Shown in pieces: positions 26,857-35,778 of a DNA stretch of 64,000 nucleotides. The translations under genes and the position numbers were made by a program. Within the stretch, counting starts at the first letter, position 1. Each line of letters starts with the position of its first letter. The DNA comes from Myroides profundi. Lineage in GTDB: Bacteria; Bacteroidota; Bacteroidia; Flavobacteriales; Flavobacteriaceae. The DNA is taken from positions 2,046,001 through 2,110,000 of the forward strand of contig NZ_CP010817.1 in the NCBI RefSeq assembly GCF_000833025.1, read 5' to 3'. The notes beneath the pieces are model-generated. The model saw only the letters and a program-made list of their open reading frames with translations. It had not been told where the DNA came from and searched no databases.

Positions 26857-27702
26857 CTACTCTTCACTACTATCTACATAATTTTTCATCTCTATACTAT
26901 AGTCAAGATTATTTAGTCTATTAAGGATGGTACTACTTTTCTTATCGATAAGCCTTCCTCCATCTTCGATGGTTAACTCTTTTAAATTTTGAAGCTTCTC
27001 AAATGGTTTTAATGATTCAATATCTCCCATAGCTGCTAAATAAACAGTCTTTAACGTACTTACCTCTGCAATAGACGTTATCACATTATTTATCTTTTTA
27101 CAAGCGCTCAACTCTATATCTTCTAACTGTGTAAGTGTACTTAACCAATTAAGATCTATCAACGTAGGTATGTTCACTAAATAAAGTGCTTTTAAGGCAC
27201 TTAAGTTAGCTAAACTACTCCATGTACACTCTTTACTTTTTTCTATTGATAAAGATTCTATTACAGCGTTTAAGGGAAAAACAAAACCTTCCTTATCAAA
27301 GTTTTCTATAAAGACTGTTCTTAGAATAGGATGTATAAACAAATTCTCAAATAGTCTAGAATAGGGAGTAAATAATTCTTCCAATGCTATAAATTTCAAC
27401 CAATCTAATGGTTCTTTCCCTTTATACTGACAACCTTTAATCTCTAAGCGCTTTAAGTTTACAAACTGATATAACCAATTCTTATCAATACTTATATCTT
27501 TTAAATGAAGAATATGTATCTTTTTAAACAAAGGAGCAAAGGATTCATCTAATAATATTTCTAAGCCACTTTCCTGTCCTGATATAATTAAATTAGTTAT
27601 TCGTTCTTCTTGACTAAAGATTAAGAGAGATTGAGCAGAATCCCCTTTTTCTACTATAATGAATCTTTCTTTACGTCCAGGAGTTGTTGTACCTATATAC
27701 AT
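26857..27702 (-). CDS. Leucine-rich-repeat-like protein of unknown function
   Basis: A 281-residue protein without a signal peptide. From about residue 70 to 265 it shows irregular leucine-rich repeats of 20-25 residues, for example LSALKALYLVNIPTLIDLNW, LTQLEDIELSACKKI and LQNLKELTIEDGGRL. Such domains usually bind proteins. It has no neighbour on the same strand. Its position beside the accessory immunity-like island may be coincidental. Confidence 0.6.
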   Translation of the reverse strand: MYIGTTTPGRKERFIIVEKGDSAQSLLIFSQEERITNLIISGQESGLEILLDESFAPLFKKIHILHLKDISIDKNWLYQFVNLKRLEIKGCQYKGKEPLDWLKFIALEELFTPYSRLFENLFIHPILRTVFIENFDKEGFVFPLNAVIESLSIEKSKECTWSSLANLSALKALYLVNIPTLIDLNWLSTLTQLEDIELSACKKINNVITSIAEVSTLKTVYLAAMGDIESLKPFEKLQNLKELTIEDGGRLIDKKSSTILNRLNNLDYSIEMKNYVDSSEE

Positions 27703-27837
27703 CTTTATTATACTCTTTATATTATTTCAAAGATCATACTATTCTCATTTCATAAATATCCCCATTTACAGCGAATATTCGTACAGTATATATAGCTTAC
27801 CTTTGCTTCACAAACGATCATAAAACAGAAATTAAAG

Positions 27838-28410
27838 ATGAAAAAAATCGGTCTTAGCTTATTACTATTCATAACAATACAAATAAGCAGCTGGGCACAA
27901 GAAGGAACTGTTCAAGTAGAAGTGAAACAAAATGGTAATATCGTTCCTATGCAGGATGGAGTTGTCACACTTAAAAGCAATGAATTTGTATTCGAAGTTA
28001 CTTCAAATAACGTAGATGGTTTTCTATTAGGAGCTACCTTTGATAACGATATCTATCGCTCTGCTATAGGTGAAGCTGATTTAGAAGTAGAATGGTTTAA
28101 CAGTACTGCTATCGCAGATGAAGTCTTTAACCCTAATAAAGAACTAATTATTTCGGATGAAGTACCGACCTATTGGTATTACACAAATACTAAAGACCAT
28201 CGATTTGATAAAAATCCAAAAGGAAATGCAGAACACTGGGTTGGAAATAGAACAATAAAAGTACTTAATAATTTGTCTAGCTATGAGACAATTCCCCTAA
28301 CGAAATTTAAAGATTCTGTATACGTGTATTTTTATTCCCCTATTTACGATGAGGACTATAATCTAACAGAAGTTATTATTCTATATACAGCAGAATTAAG
28401 ATTTAATTAA
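27838..28410 (+). CDS. Exported protein of unknown function
   Basis: A 190-residue protein with a signal peptide of about 21 residues (MKKIGLSLLLF...SSWAQ). The mature part looks mostly beta-stranded. I recognise no family. TACCTTTG at 27798-27805 is a good flavobacterial -7 box, and a hairpin terminator follows, so the gene is a single transcription unit. Confidence 0.6.
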   Translation: MKKIGLSLLLFITIQISSWAQEGTVQVEVKQNGNIVPMQDGVVTLKSNEFVFEVTSNNVDGFLLGATFDNDIYRSAIGEADLEVEWFNSTAIADEVFNPNKELIISDEVPTYWYYTNTKDHRFDKNPKGNAEHWVGNRTIKVLNNLSSYETIPLTKFKDSVYVYFYSPIYDEDYNLTEVIILYTAELRFN

Positions 28411-28435
28411 AAAAAGAAAATCGCTTATTACTTTA

Positions 28436-28470
28436 AAAGCCAATGATAGAAGACTATTATTGGCTTTTTC
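28436..28470 (+). terminator. Terminator of the exported-protein gene
   Basis: The stem AGCCAATGATAG/CTATTATTGGCT has a 4-base loop and one G-T pair, followed by TTTTTC. Confidence 0.75.
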
Positions 28471-28536
28471 TAGTTTAATATTTTAAAAAAATTAAGCAGA
28501 TAAAAATCTATTTTAATTTAGTTTTTATTTGTTTAA

Positions 28537-28757
28537 TCTAAGAAAGTTACTCTTCTACAATTTCCATTCTCTGTAGAAAGTCAATAAAGTTATTACCTAT
28601 TAAATACATATTTGATATGCCATTTCTACAGTAAATTCCTTTCCTGGTTCTTCCTCATAGTATTCATAATCCCATTCATTCTCATGATCCCAAAAAATAT
28701 TTTACCATAATTATTCTGATTCAAATCTAATATGATTAGACCTATTGAGGCATTTGC
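28537..28757 (-). pseudogene. Decayed 3' end of an SMI1/KNR4 gene
   Basis: About 220 bp match the 3' end of the intact SMI1/KNR4 gene (31691-31911) at roughly 90% by eye, including the stop codon region and the sequence just beyond it. Small insertions and deletions break the frame, and the 5' two thirds are missing. It is a remnant of a duplicated or exchanged immunity-type gene. Confidence 0.8.
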
Positions 28758-29077
28758 TCAAACTACTTCAAAAACAGAACTAGAATATTTTACAATTGAA
28801 AAACATCCCTCTTTATCTTATCAATACTGTTGGATTCATAGCAATCGATAAGTATAAAGAAAATGGTATTTATTAGTGAATATCTATTAGCATAAAAGGT
28901 GATATCTTTACCACTAACATAGGTAATTTAGATATAAGAATTATAATGCTTTACTTGCTAGGTGAACAATCAGCTAGAAATAATAATAATTTTTAAATCT
29001 AGTTATTAGAGCAAAAACTTTAATAGGGATAGAATTCTCTGTCAAGGCAGGTTTTACAAGAAAAATTAAAAAATATA
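28758..29077. other. Scrambled remnant region
   Basis: No intact gene. A 34-codon plus-strand stretch (about 28748-28850, ending in YQYCWIHSNR and a stop) reads like protein and may be another fragment. The rest has no recognisable content. Confidence 0.35.
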
Positions 29078-29548
29078 ATGTACAAAGCTATAACTAGAAA
29101 TGGTAATACATTTTTTTACTGTAATGAGCAATTAATACTTAAAGCTATAACATCAAAATATTTTTGTTATTACAAATTTTATATTGAAGATGTTAATAAC
29201 ACAAAGTTATTAGAGATTTCTGTTAGGAGCTTTTTTGGCTTTTTTAAAAAATATTCTATTAAGAAACAAAGCCTTAATCAATTTGTAGAGTTGAAAAAGA
29301 TTAAAGGTGATTTAGTACTGAAATTAAACAATGATAATCTATCTCTTTATCAAAAAAGACACCTCATAAAATTTCAAGGAGATTTTATTTTAAATGAGTA
29401 AAAATATGGGCAATTTAATAATCATTTGACCATGTTTGAATCTTCTTTTACTTTTAGCTTTCAAAATGAGGAAGAACTTAATGTTTATTTTTTAATTTTA
29501 CTATCCATACTAGTAATTGATGAATTTAATTCTGGCCCTTCAGCGTAA
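29078..29548 (+). pseudogene. Paralogue of the gene at 30819, interrupted by one stop codon
   Basis: The frame opens at ATG 29078, meets TAA at 29399-29401 after 107 codons, and continues in the same frame to a second stop at 29546-29548. The part after the internal stop (for example MFESSFTFSFQNEEELNVYF and ILVIDEFN) aligns without gaps to the end of the 153-residue paralogue at 30819-31280. A single nonsense change therefore separates this copy from a full-length 156-residue protein. Both may have a LURP-one/tubby-like beta fold (alternating strands and a hydrophobic C-terminal helix), but this is a weak impression. If translated, it gives a truncated 107-residue protein. Confidence 0.75.
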
Positions 29549-29661
29549 AAATCACAAAAAAAGACAGAGCTAAATTTTATAAAATCCAATAGAAAAAGAC
29601 GAATAGTAGCTTCTAGTAAAACATTACTTGAAATATTTACAGTTCTTAAAAACAATCAAAA

Positions 29662-30330
29662 ATGAAAATAAAACATCTATTTTATTTATTAATACTAAGC
29701 TTGTTTACACAATGTTGGAGACCAACTTCAAATATTAATATTATAAATAAAGAATACAAGACTAAATACCTCAATCAATTTGATAATAATCTTATAAATC
29801 ATTTTCCTGATTCTATAATTAGTTCTTCCTATACATTATTAAACCCTAATAATGTAGAAAGAGGTTTCATAGGTCTGCTGCTATACGAATATAAGATGAA
29901 TATAGATAGTTTATACAAAATAGAAAGTTCTCTTATTCAAAGAGGATTTTCTATTTATAATTCAAATTCAGATTGTTTATTAATAATTAATAAATTTGAC
30001 ACAGATGAGACGTACTTGTATCCTGAAAAAATCATTATACCAGATACAATAAATCTAAACGACACATGTGATCAAAATTCACTTCCTATTCCTATTTTTT
30101 TTAAATATACCAAGAACATTTCTAATCCCGAAAAAACAAAAAAAACACAAGAACTACTTCTTCCCGATAATTTTAACTTTTATGTTTTAGAAGCAAAAGC
30201 AGGAAATATCCCAGGATATGATTTATCACCTAATAGGCAAATGCCAGACAAATGGAAAAATGGGTATTCAAAAGGAATAGGGATTAATACAAAAGATAAA
30301 TCCATTATTTATTGGTTAGTAATATTTTAA
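29662..30330 (+). CDS. Putative lipoprotein of unknown function
   Basis: A 222-residue protein starting [19 protein letters not shown]; Cys19 after a hydrophobic stretch suggests lipidation, although the residues before it fit the lipobox only loosely. I recognise no domain. The mature sequence is Asn- and Lys-rich, as in many accessory genes of this region, and its codon use is more AT-rich than the neighbouring core genes. It lies between two paralogous small genes in the immunity-like island. A role in protection against a toxin is possible from context only. Confidence 0.55.
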
Positions 30331-30818
30331 AGAAAAACTTAAAACAGAATTAAAAACAAGTCATAATTTTAGATCTCCTTTTAATTTTAAAAAGGGAATA
30401 TATCTATTTATAAAAATGTGAAATAAAAAAGATGTTTGATTCTTACAGATAATCCTCGATCTTTTGAATATATGTTACACCATAATCACTTTCTGAGTAT
30501 AAATAACCATTCAAAAAACAATAATAGAATATTGTTGGTAATTTTTCTTCTTCTATATTTAGCTTTAACTGATATTCATTTATATATGAAGTTTTATTGA
30601 TGGTAATTTAGAATATAAATTGGATGTAAGTCGTATAATTGAGTGTGAAGATGACTAAAATGTCTCAATTTACTAATAAGGTATCTTTAGCAGGAGTCAA
30701 TAGGCAATAAAGTAGGGGTTCCTCTAGAATCTAATTATCATGTTTTAGATACAAACTAGTTGTTTAAAAACTATATTTAGAATAGATCTTTAAAGATTGA
30801 AATAAAAAGAATAAAAAG
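30331..30818. other. Intergenic region with gene debris
   Basis: About 490 bp with no intact gene. It holds the minus-strand fragment at 30443-30607 and, at about 30707-30760, a plus-strand run ending VPLESNYHVLDTN-stop that could be the tail of a lost gene. Confidence 0.4.
30443..30607 (-). pseudogene. C-terminal fragment of an unknown gene
   Basis: A 54-codon open stretch with no start codon, bounded upstream by a TAA at 30608-30610. It reads like a real protein end (LPTIFYYCFLNGYLYSESDY, then IQKIEDYL-stop). The family is not recognised. Its setting among SUKH remnants suggests another degraded immunity-type gene. Confidence 0.45.
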
Positions 30819-31280
30819 ATGAATTATAAGGCAACAACTCTCAACGGAGATACAGATATTTACTTTGGTAATGAATTGTTATATAGATGTATCTCTTATA
30901 GATACTTACTTAAGGATATCTTCTATATAGAAGATATCAATGGTGTAAAATTATTAGAACTAGAAATCAAGCATTTCTTTGGATTTAACAAAAGATATTT
31001 GATAGTAGCACAGAAATTGAATCAACAAATTTATTTATTTAAACTAAAGAAGAAATTATATTTGAAAGTAAAAAATGATATTATCTCAATAAATAAAAAA
31101 ATGAGGGCATGGAAATTTGAAGGAGATTTTATTGTAAATAATGAATTTATTGGGGATTTTAATAATGATTTAAAAGTTTTTAAATCATCTTTTACATTTG
31201 ATTTTAACAGCAAGAGTGATATTAATATTTATTGTATAATACTATTTTCTATTCTGGTTATAGACGAGTTTAATACTTGA
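30819..31280 (+). CDS. Small accessory protein, paralogue of the broken gene at 29078
   Basis: A 153-residue protein without a signal peptide. It shares the pattern FYIEDINGVKLLELEIKHFF and FEGDFIVNN with the interrupted copy 1.7 kb upstream, so the two arose by duplication. The last 20 residues are hydrophobic (INIYCIILFSILVIDEFNT). A LURP-one/tubby-like fold is a possibility from the strand pattern and the terminal helix, at low confidence. Its neighbours are SUKH-type genes, so it may belong to a collection of immunity or accessory genes. No toxin gene is nearby. Confidence 0.55.
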   Translation: MNYKATTLNGDTDIYFGNELLYRCISYRYLLKDIFYIEDINGVKLLELEIKHFFGFNKRYLIVAQKLNQQIYLFKLKKKLYLKVKNDIISINKKMRAWKFEGDFIVNNEFIGDFNNDLKVFKSSFTFDFNSKSDINIYCIILFSILVIDEFNT

Positions 31281-31365
31281 TCAACTTTATAAAAAATGAA
31301 AGAACTCTAATTTATAAAATTCAGTATTAAATGAAGTAGCCTACAAATAAATATAACTTATAAAA

Positions 31366-31710
31366 TTAAACTAGAATCATATACTTAATATACTCACAAA
31401 AGCTTTTACCTGTATGATATACTTCTTGAGAATCATGCCAAAACTCAGTTACTTGATTATTAGTAAGATCAAAACCAATAAAATCCCCTGAAAAATTATC
31501 TGCAAAAAACATTATATAGTCTAGAATACTATATATATCTTCTAAGCCTATGTCTTGAAAATTAAATAAGTATTCTTTAATATCTAATCTATTATCAATA
31601 TTTCCAACTCCTATTTCATTAATGAATATTAAATAATCTTTATCGATATTTTCATACTCTTCAAGAAGGTCTTTAACACCTGAATTACTTGATCTAAAAA
31701 AGTTACTCTT
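31366..31710 (-). pseudogene. 5'-truncated SMI1/KNR4 (SUKH) family gene
   Basis: A 114-codon open frame without a start codon, ending at TAA 31366-31368. Its content is clearly SUKH-like: LEEYENIDKDYLIFINEIG near the start and NFSGDFIGFDLTNNQVTEFW near the end, where the strand pattern and Trp are typical of the family. Upstream the frame closes within the 3' end of the intact SMI1/KNR4 gene (31703), with which it overlaps by 8 bp, so its own start has been lost at a recombination junction. It was missed by start-based gene calling. Confidence 0.75.
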
Positions 31711-32278
31711 CTACTATTTCCATTCTCTGTAGAAAATCAATAAAGTTATTACCTATTAAATACATATTTTGATAGGTCATTTCTACAGTAAATTCCTTTC
31801 CTGTTTCTTCCTCATAGTATTCATAATCCCATTCATTCTCATGATCCCAAAAAAAAAATTTACCATAATTATCCTGATTCAAATCTAATATGATTAGACC
31901 TCCTGAAGCCTCATAAGCTATTGGCAAACATCTTGGAGGAATTCTACCATTATATGTTTTTAAATTATAAAAAATATCATACACATCATCATTATACAAA
32001 CCATAAAAAACTCTAATATACGAACCATAAAAAACCTTGTCATAGTTCGTTTCTTTATCCTTATCAATATACTCTGGTAAAGTAGTATTAAGCGGTTTAA
32101 ATAATACCATTTCTGAGAACATCTTAATACCATAGAATTCTAAATACTGTATGTATTCTACAGGGAGTTTAGATTCTAATAAGTTTTCTAATTTCATAAC
32201 ATCTTTGTTCGAAAAAGTAGTATTCCTACCGTCATCAATATCTTCTAAACCTCCTAATTTCTTAAATATTTTTTCCAT
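31703..32278 (-). CDS. SMI1/KNR4 family (SUKH) protein, putative immunity protein
   Basis: A 191-residue cytoplasmic protein of the SUKH superfamily, whose bacterial members often neutralise contact-dependent or polymorphic toxins by direct binding. Typical features are KLENLLESKLPVEYIQYLEF (residues 30-49), the hydrophobic core strand LPIAYEASGGLIILDL near 117-132, and FFFWDHENEWDY with the conserved Trp residues. No toxin gene is adjacent, so this would be an orphan immunity gene. A decayed duplicate of its 3' end lies at 28537-28757 and a different truncated SUKH gene directly downstream. Confidence 0.8.
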   Translation of the reverse strand: MEKIFKKLGGLEDIDDGRNTTFSNKDVMKLENLLESKLPVEYIQYLEFYGIKMFSEMVLFKPLNTTLPEYIDKDKETNYDKVFYGSYIRVFYGLYNDDVYDIFYNLKTYNGRIPPRCLPIAYEASGGLIILDLNQDNYGKFFFWDHENEWDYEYYEEETGKEFTVEMTYQNMYLIGNNFIDFLQRMEIVEE

Positions 32279-32614
32279 ATTATCTATTACTGTGAGTACA
32301 ATTAGCTTTCCATAAATTATATACTACTCCTCTATGTTTTACATTACCCTGTAATTATATTGTCACTCCAAAAAAATAATGGGGAGTCATCCTATTCTTA
32401 GAAAGTCATTTTATAACTTAATATTCCCTTTTAAATTTCCGTGTATAATTCCATCTTAAATACATATATCAACAACATACACTCAATTACTTGCTTTTCG
32501 AATGAATGAACTATAAATATACTAAAATATCTATTGATCTAATATCTTTTTCATTAGGGATGAAGTAGTAAAGAACCTCACTTTTAATTAAGCCACAGAT
32601 AAGAGTTCTTACCT
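32279..32614. other. Intergenic region, no recognisable content
   Basis: About 335 bp, AT-rich. I see no gene, no repeat and no convincing terminator. Confidence 0.4.
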
Positions 32615-32965
32615 CTATTTATCTTTAATTTTATCTCTATGTTTTTGGCCAAACTCTATTAAAGATTCTAAAACGGGATAACTCTCTATAGCGTGTTCAG
32701 TAAGACTATAAGACACCGTAATTGGTTTAGTGGAATTAACTGTTCTAGTAATTAATAAATTATCCTCCAACTCCTGCAGCTCTTTAGACAATACCTTTGG
32801 AGAAATTCCCTTCGCGTGTTCTTGCAAATCTTTAAATCTCATTACTCCATTAGTACGTAGATTATTAAGAATACAAAATTTCCACTTGCCACTAAGTAAT
32901 TCAATAGCATCTCTTAATGCTAAAATTGTTTCTTTGGATACTCTATTGTTGTTTGTTATTGCCAT
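32615..32965 (-). CDS. HxlR family transcriptional regulator
   Basis: A 116-residue winged-helix regulator. The HxlR signature is complete: ALELLSGKWKF-like IELLSGKWKFCIL (residues 18-30), RFKDLQEHAKGISPKVLSKEL and the wing VSYSLTEHA. It has no ligand domain beyond the DNA-binding fold. It is divergent from the reductase gene at 33053, 87 bp away, which it probably controls, as is common for HxlR genes paired with redox enzymes. Confidence 0.88.
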   Translation of the reverse strand: MAITNNNRVSKETILALRDAIELLSGKWKFCILNNLRTNGVMRFKDLQEHAKGISPKVLSKELQELEDNLLITRTVNSTKPITVSYSLTEHAIESYPVLESLIEFGQKHRDKIKDK

Positions 32966-32998
32966 TGTATTAGTTACTATCCTTGAGGTAAGTCATAG

Positions 32999-33028
32999 CA
33001 AATATAAAATAAGCGCTTCATAGATTTG
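32999..33028. promoter_or_regulatory. Divergent promoter region of hxlR-like and reductase genes
   Basis: A minus-strand -7 box TATATTTG (32999-33006) and a plus-strand -7 box TAGATTTG (33021-33028) lie about 15 bp apart. Neither has a good TTG at the expected distance. A regulator bound here could affect both genes. Confidence 0.45.
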
Positions 33029-33052
33029 TTGAAATTCTAAAAAAACAATAAA

Positions 33053-33574
33053 ATGAAAGTATCCTTAATCGCAAACATTTCAATCAATGGTAAGGTATTA
33101 GTATCAGATAACCCAACGTATCAACTACCTAAAGAAGCCTTAACTTTCTATCTTGATTTAGCACATCAAATAGGAAATTTAGTAATAGGCTTCAACACCT
33201 TTGAAAACTTTCAAAATTCTCCTCAAGAGGTTAAAGATCTCTTCAAAGGAATAGAAATAATTGTACTCTCTAATAATACACATCACCCTATAGAAGGTTA
33301 CACCTTTGTTAATAGTCCTGAAGATGCGATAACCTATATGGCTACAAAAGGAATTACAGAATTAGCTATTGGTGGTGGAACTGGTATCTTCAACGCTTTT
33401 ATCGATAAAGAACTCGTGACTGATCTTTATTTTAATATCAATCCCTTGTTTATTGGAGGTAGTGACATTTTAGGAATGCAAAATAACTTAAGTACAAAGT
33501 TTGATATTGTAACTCATAAAGTAAAAAATGAGTTTCTTCAATTGCATTTAACTAAGTCTAAAAGCTATAACTAA
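33053..33574 (+). CDS. Dihydrofolate reductase/RibD-C family protein
   Basis: A 173-residue NAD(P)H-dependent reductase-like domain. Features include VSLIANISINGKV at the N-terminus, the cofactor-contacting VIGFNTFENF near 46-55 and the glycine motif LAIGGGTGIFNAFI near 101-114, followed by DLYFNINPLFIGGSDIL. This group includes RibD C-terminal domains and uncharacterised stress-related reductases; a true folate role is unlikely. Regulation by the divergent HxlR gene is inferred. Confidence 0.8.
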   Translation: MKVSLIANISINGKVLVSDNPTYQLPKEALTFYLDLAHQIGNLVIGFNTFENFQNSPQEVKDLFKGIEIIVLSNNTHHPIEGYTFVNSPEDAITYMATKGITELAIGGGTGIFNAFIDKELVTDLYFNINPLFIGGSDILGMQNNLSTKFDIVTHKVKNEFLQLHLTKSKSYN

Positions 33575-33658
33575 TATCCTAAGACTTTATTAAACTGCTT
33601 AGGTCTTTTATTTTGACCAGCAAATTCAGCTTATAGATTTTAATAATCTATTTTAAAT

Positions 33659-33687
33659 AAAAAGCTCCCTGTGAAGGGAGCTTTTAG
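33659..33687. terminator. Bidirectional terminator
   Basis: The stem AAAAGCTCCCT/AGGGAGCTTTT has a 5-base loop and flanking A and T runs. It ends the reductase gene and may also catch read-through of the surface operon. Confidence 0.8.
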
Positions 33688-33790
33688 GCTAATACTGTTG
33701 TTTTAGATCCAACAGTGGGGATCGGTCGAAAAAAAAATTGATTTGTTGTTTTATTAAACTACGTATTCAAAAATTAATATTTTAAAAAGT

Positions 33791-35749
33791 CTAGAGTTCG
33801 ATAATTATAAACTCGCTACGTCTATTTAACTGATGTTCCTCTACGCTGCATGGTACTCCATTACTACATTTATTCTGTAGCTGTGTCTCCCCATATCCTT
33901 CTCCTGTAATTCTACTTCTCTCAATGCCTTGATTCACCATCCACTCTACTGTAGACTTCGCTCTGCGATCTGATAACTTAAGATTGTAGTCATCATTTCC
34001 TCTACTGTCAGTATGTGAGCGAACATCTATCTTCATCGTTGGGTATTCTTTTAATACCTCTACTACTTTGATTAGTTCTGCTGCTGCATCTGGGCGAATA
34101 TTAGATTTGTCAAAGTCGAAGTAAATAGGATTTAGCTTAAGTTTCTTAAATAAGTCGTCGTTTACTGTCACAGGTTCTAAAGTCTTCTCTAGTCCGATAT
34201 CTACTCGTTTTACTCCTTGCTGACGTTCTACGATAAATACAACTTCCACTGTATTATACTCTTCTTTCTCAGCTTTAATACGATATTTCCCTCCACAATC
34301 TAATAAATTAGACAGATAATATCCTTTTGCATCTGTGATTATCGTATCCGTCTGCTGATAAAGAGCATCTGATAGAATCACTCTAGCATTAACTAATGGT
34401 TCTTTAGTCACCTTGTCATACACTATCCCTTCTAAAGCTTGCTTACAAGGTTTTTCTTTAAAGAAATAGATATCATCTCCTCCACTAGCCCCTGGTCTAT
34501 TTGAACTTACAAAGCCCTTGTGAGATTTGCTGTCCATATACAAACCAAAATCGTCAAATGGGCTGTTAATTGGCGTTCCCATATTAGCAACCTGACCAAT
34601 GCTTCCATCTACATTAATCTTAGCTACAAACATATCCAATCCTCCTAATCCAGGATGACCATCTGATGCAAAAAACAAGAAGTAGTCCTCTGATATAAAT
34701 GGAAAGGTTTCTCTACCTGCTGTATTTACTTTAGCACCGATATTCTCTACATTGCCATATTCACCCGTAGGATAAATAGCTACTCTAAAGATATCTGATT
34801 GTCCCAATGTTCCTTTTCTGTCTGAAGAAAAATAAAGCCACTTACCATCCGGTGTCAAACTAGGATGGGCTGTATTGAAATAATCCGAGTTAAACGGAAG
34901 CTCCAATACTTGTCCCCACAAGCCATCCTCGCCTTTAGTGGCTTTATATATTTTTAATAAAGATGATTTGTCCTTATTGTTTCTTCTCTTTCCCTTTTCA
35001 CTAGAGTTATTTCTAGTAAAGTACATCGTATTACCATCCTTTGTAAAAACAGCTGTTGCATCATTTACTCTAGAGCTTATCTCTTTAGCGAACTGCTTAG
35101 GTTCTGAGAAAGTCCCATCAACGTTAATCGTACTACTGTACAAGGCTGTAAAACTCTCATTAGTCCACTCATGGATAGCCTTATCTACTTCTTGATTACG
35201 AGCTGATGTAAAAATTAATTCATTGCCTAATATAGTAGCTCCATAATCCGAGAATTCTGTATTAATACTCAAAGCTTTAAGATCATATACATCCTTCTTA
35301 TCCTCTATCTTTTGTAAATAGTCTTTATTCTCTTGAAACAATTGTGCTCGAGAATCATTAGCTTCCAATCTGGAAAACTCTTCCATCTTTTGCTTAGACT
35401 TGTCATAACTCTCAACAGATTTAAGCGTCTGTGCATAACGATAGTAATATTCTGATGGAATTGGTTCTTTTCCTTTATCCTCATACTCTCCATCGAATAG
35501 TGTTTCATACCACTTATTAGCCTCAGGTAACTTTCCATTAAAATAATATGCATCCGCTAGCTTCTTTAGCATATCTGCGTTAGTATACCCCTTGTTTGCA
35601 ATGCGCTCGTAGATTTTGATTGCATCTACATAAGCCTGAGTTTGATATTCTTTATTTGCTTTCTTTTCTGCTACTTTCTGTCCATAAGTACTAATACCTA
35701 CGAAAAGCAACATTGTCAATAAGCTTATTTTCAGTAGCTTTTTTTTCAT
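33791..35749 (-). CDS. OmpA-family protein with TPR and PD40 repeats
   Basis: A 652-residue outer-membrane-associated protein with a signal peptide (cleavage near residue 23). In order it has TPR-like helices (about 30-110), WD40-like PD40 propeller repeats (about 180-410; for example PSLTPDGKWLYFSSDRKGT), a carboxypeptidase-regulatory-like beta domain (about 435-510), and an OmpA domain (about 535-652) with IYFDFDKSNIRPDAA and the peptidoglycan-binding YNLKLSDRRAKS. Such proteins accompany PorP/SprF and surface adhesins in T9SS/gliding clusters. It is the last gene of the surface operon, 29 bp after the PorP/SprF gene. Confidence 0.88.
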   Translation of the reverse strand: MKKKLLKISLLTMLLFVGISTYGQKVAEKKANKEYQTQAYVDAIKIYERIANKGYTNADMLKKLADAYYFNGKLPEANKWYETLFDGEYEDKGKEPIPSEYYYRYAQTLKSVESYDKSKQKMEEFSRLEANDSRAQLFQENKDYLQKIEDKKDVYDLKALSINTEFSDYGATILGNELIFTSARNQEVDKAIHEWTNESFTALYSSTINVDGTFSEPKQFAKEISSRVNDATAVFTKDGNTMYFTRNNSSEKGKRRNNKDKSSLLKIYKATKGEDGLWGQVLELPFNSDYFNTAHPSLTPDGKWLYFSSDRKGTLGQSDIFRVAIYPTGEYGNVENIGAKVNTAGRETFPFISEDYFLFFASDGHPGLGGLDMFVAKINVDGSIGQVANMGTPINSPFDDFGLYMDSKSHKGFVSSNRPGASGGDDIYFFKEKPCKQALEGIVYDKVTKEPLVNARVILSDALYQQTDTIITDAKGYYLSNLLDCGGKYRIKAEKEEYNTVEVVFIVERQQGVKRVDIGLEKTLEPVTVNDDLFKKLKLNPIYFDFDKSNIRPDAAAELIKVVEVLKEYPTMKIDVRSHTDSRGNDDYNLKLSDRRAKSTVEWMVNQGIERSRITGEGYGETQLQNKCSNGVPCSVEEHQLNRRSEFIIIEL

Positions 35750-35778
35750 AGTTTCTCTTTCTTTATAGCTAGTTTTCC

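Noticed and set aside
28411..32278. Island considered as an insertion sequence or prophage remnant
   Set aside because: No transposase, integrase, terminal inverted repeat or phage gene is visible; the duplicated parts are immunity-type genes.
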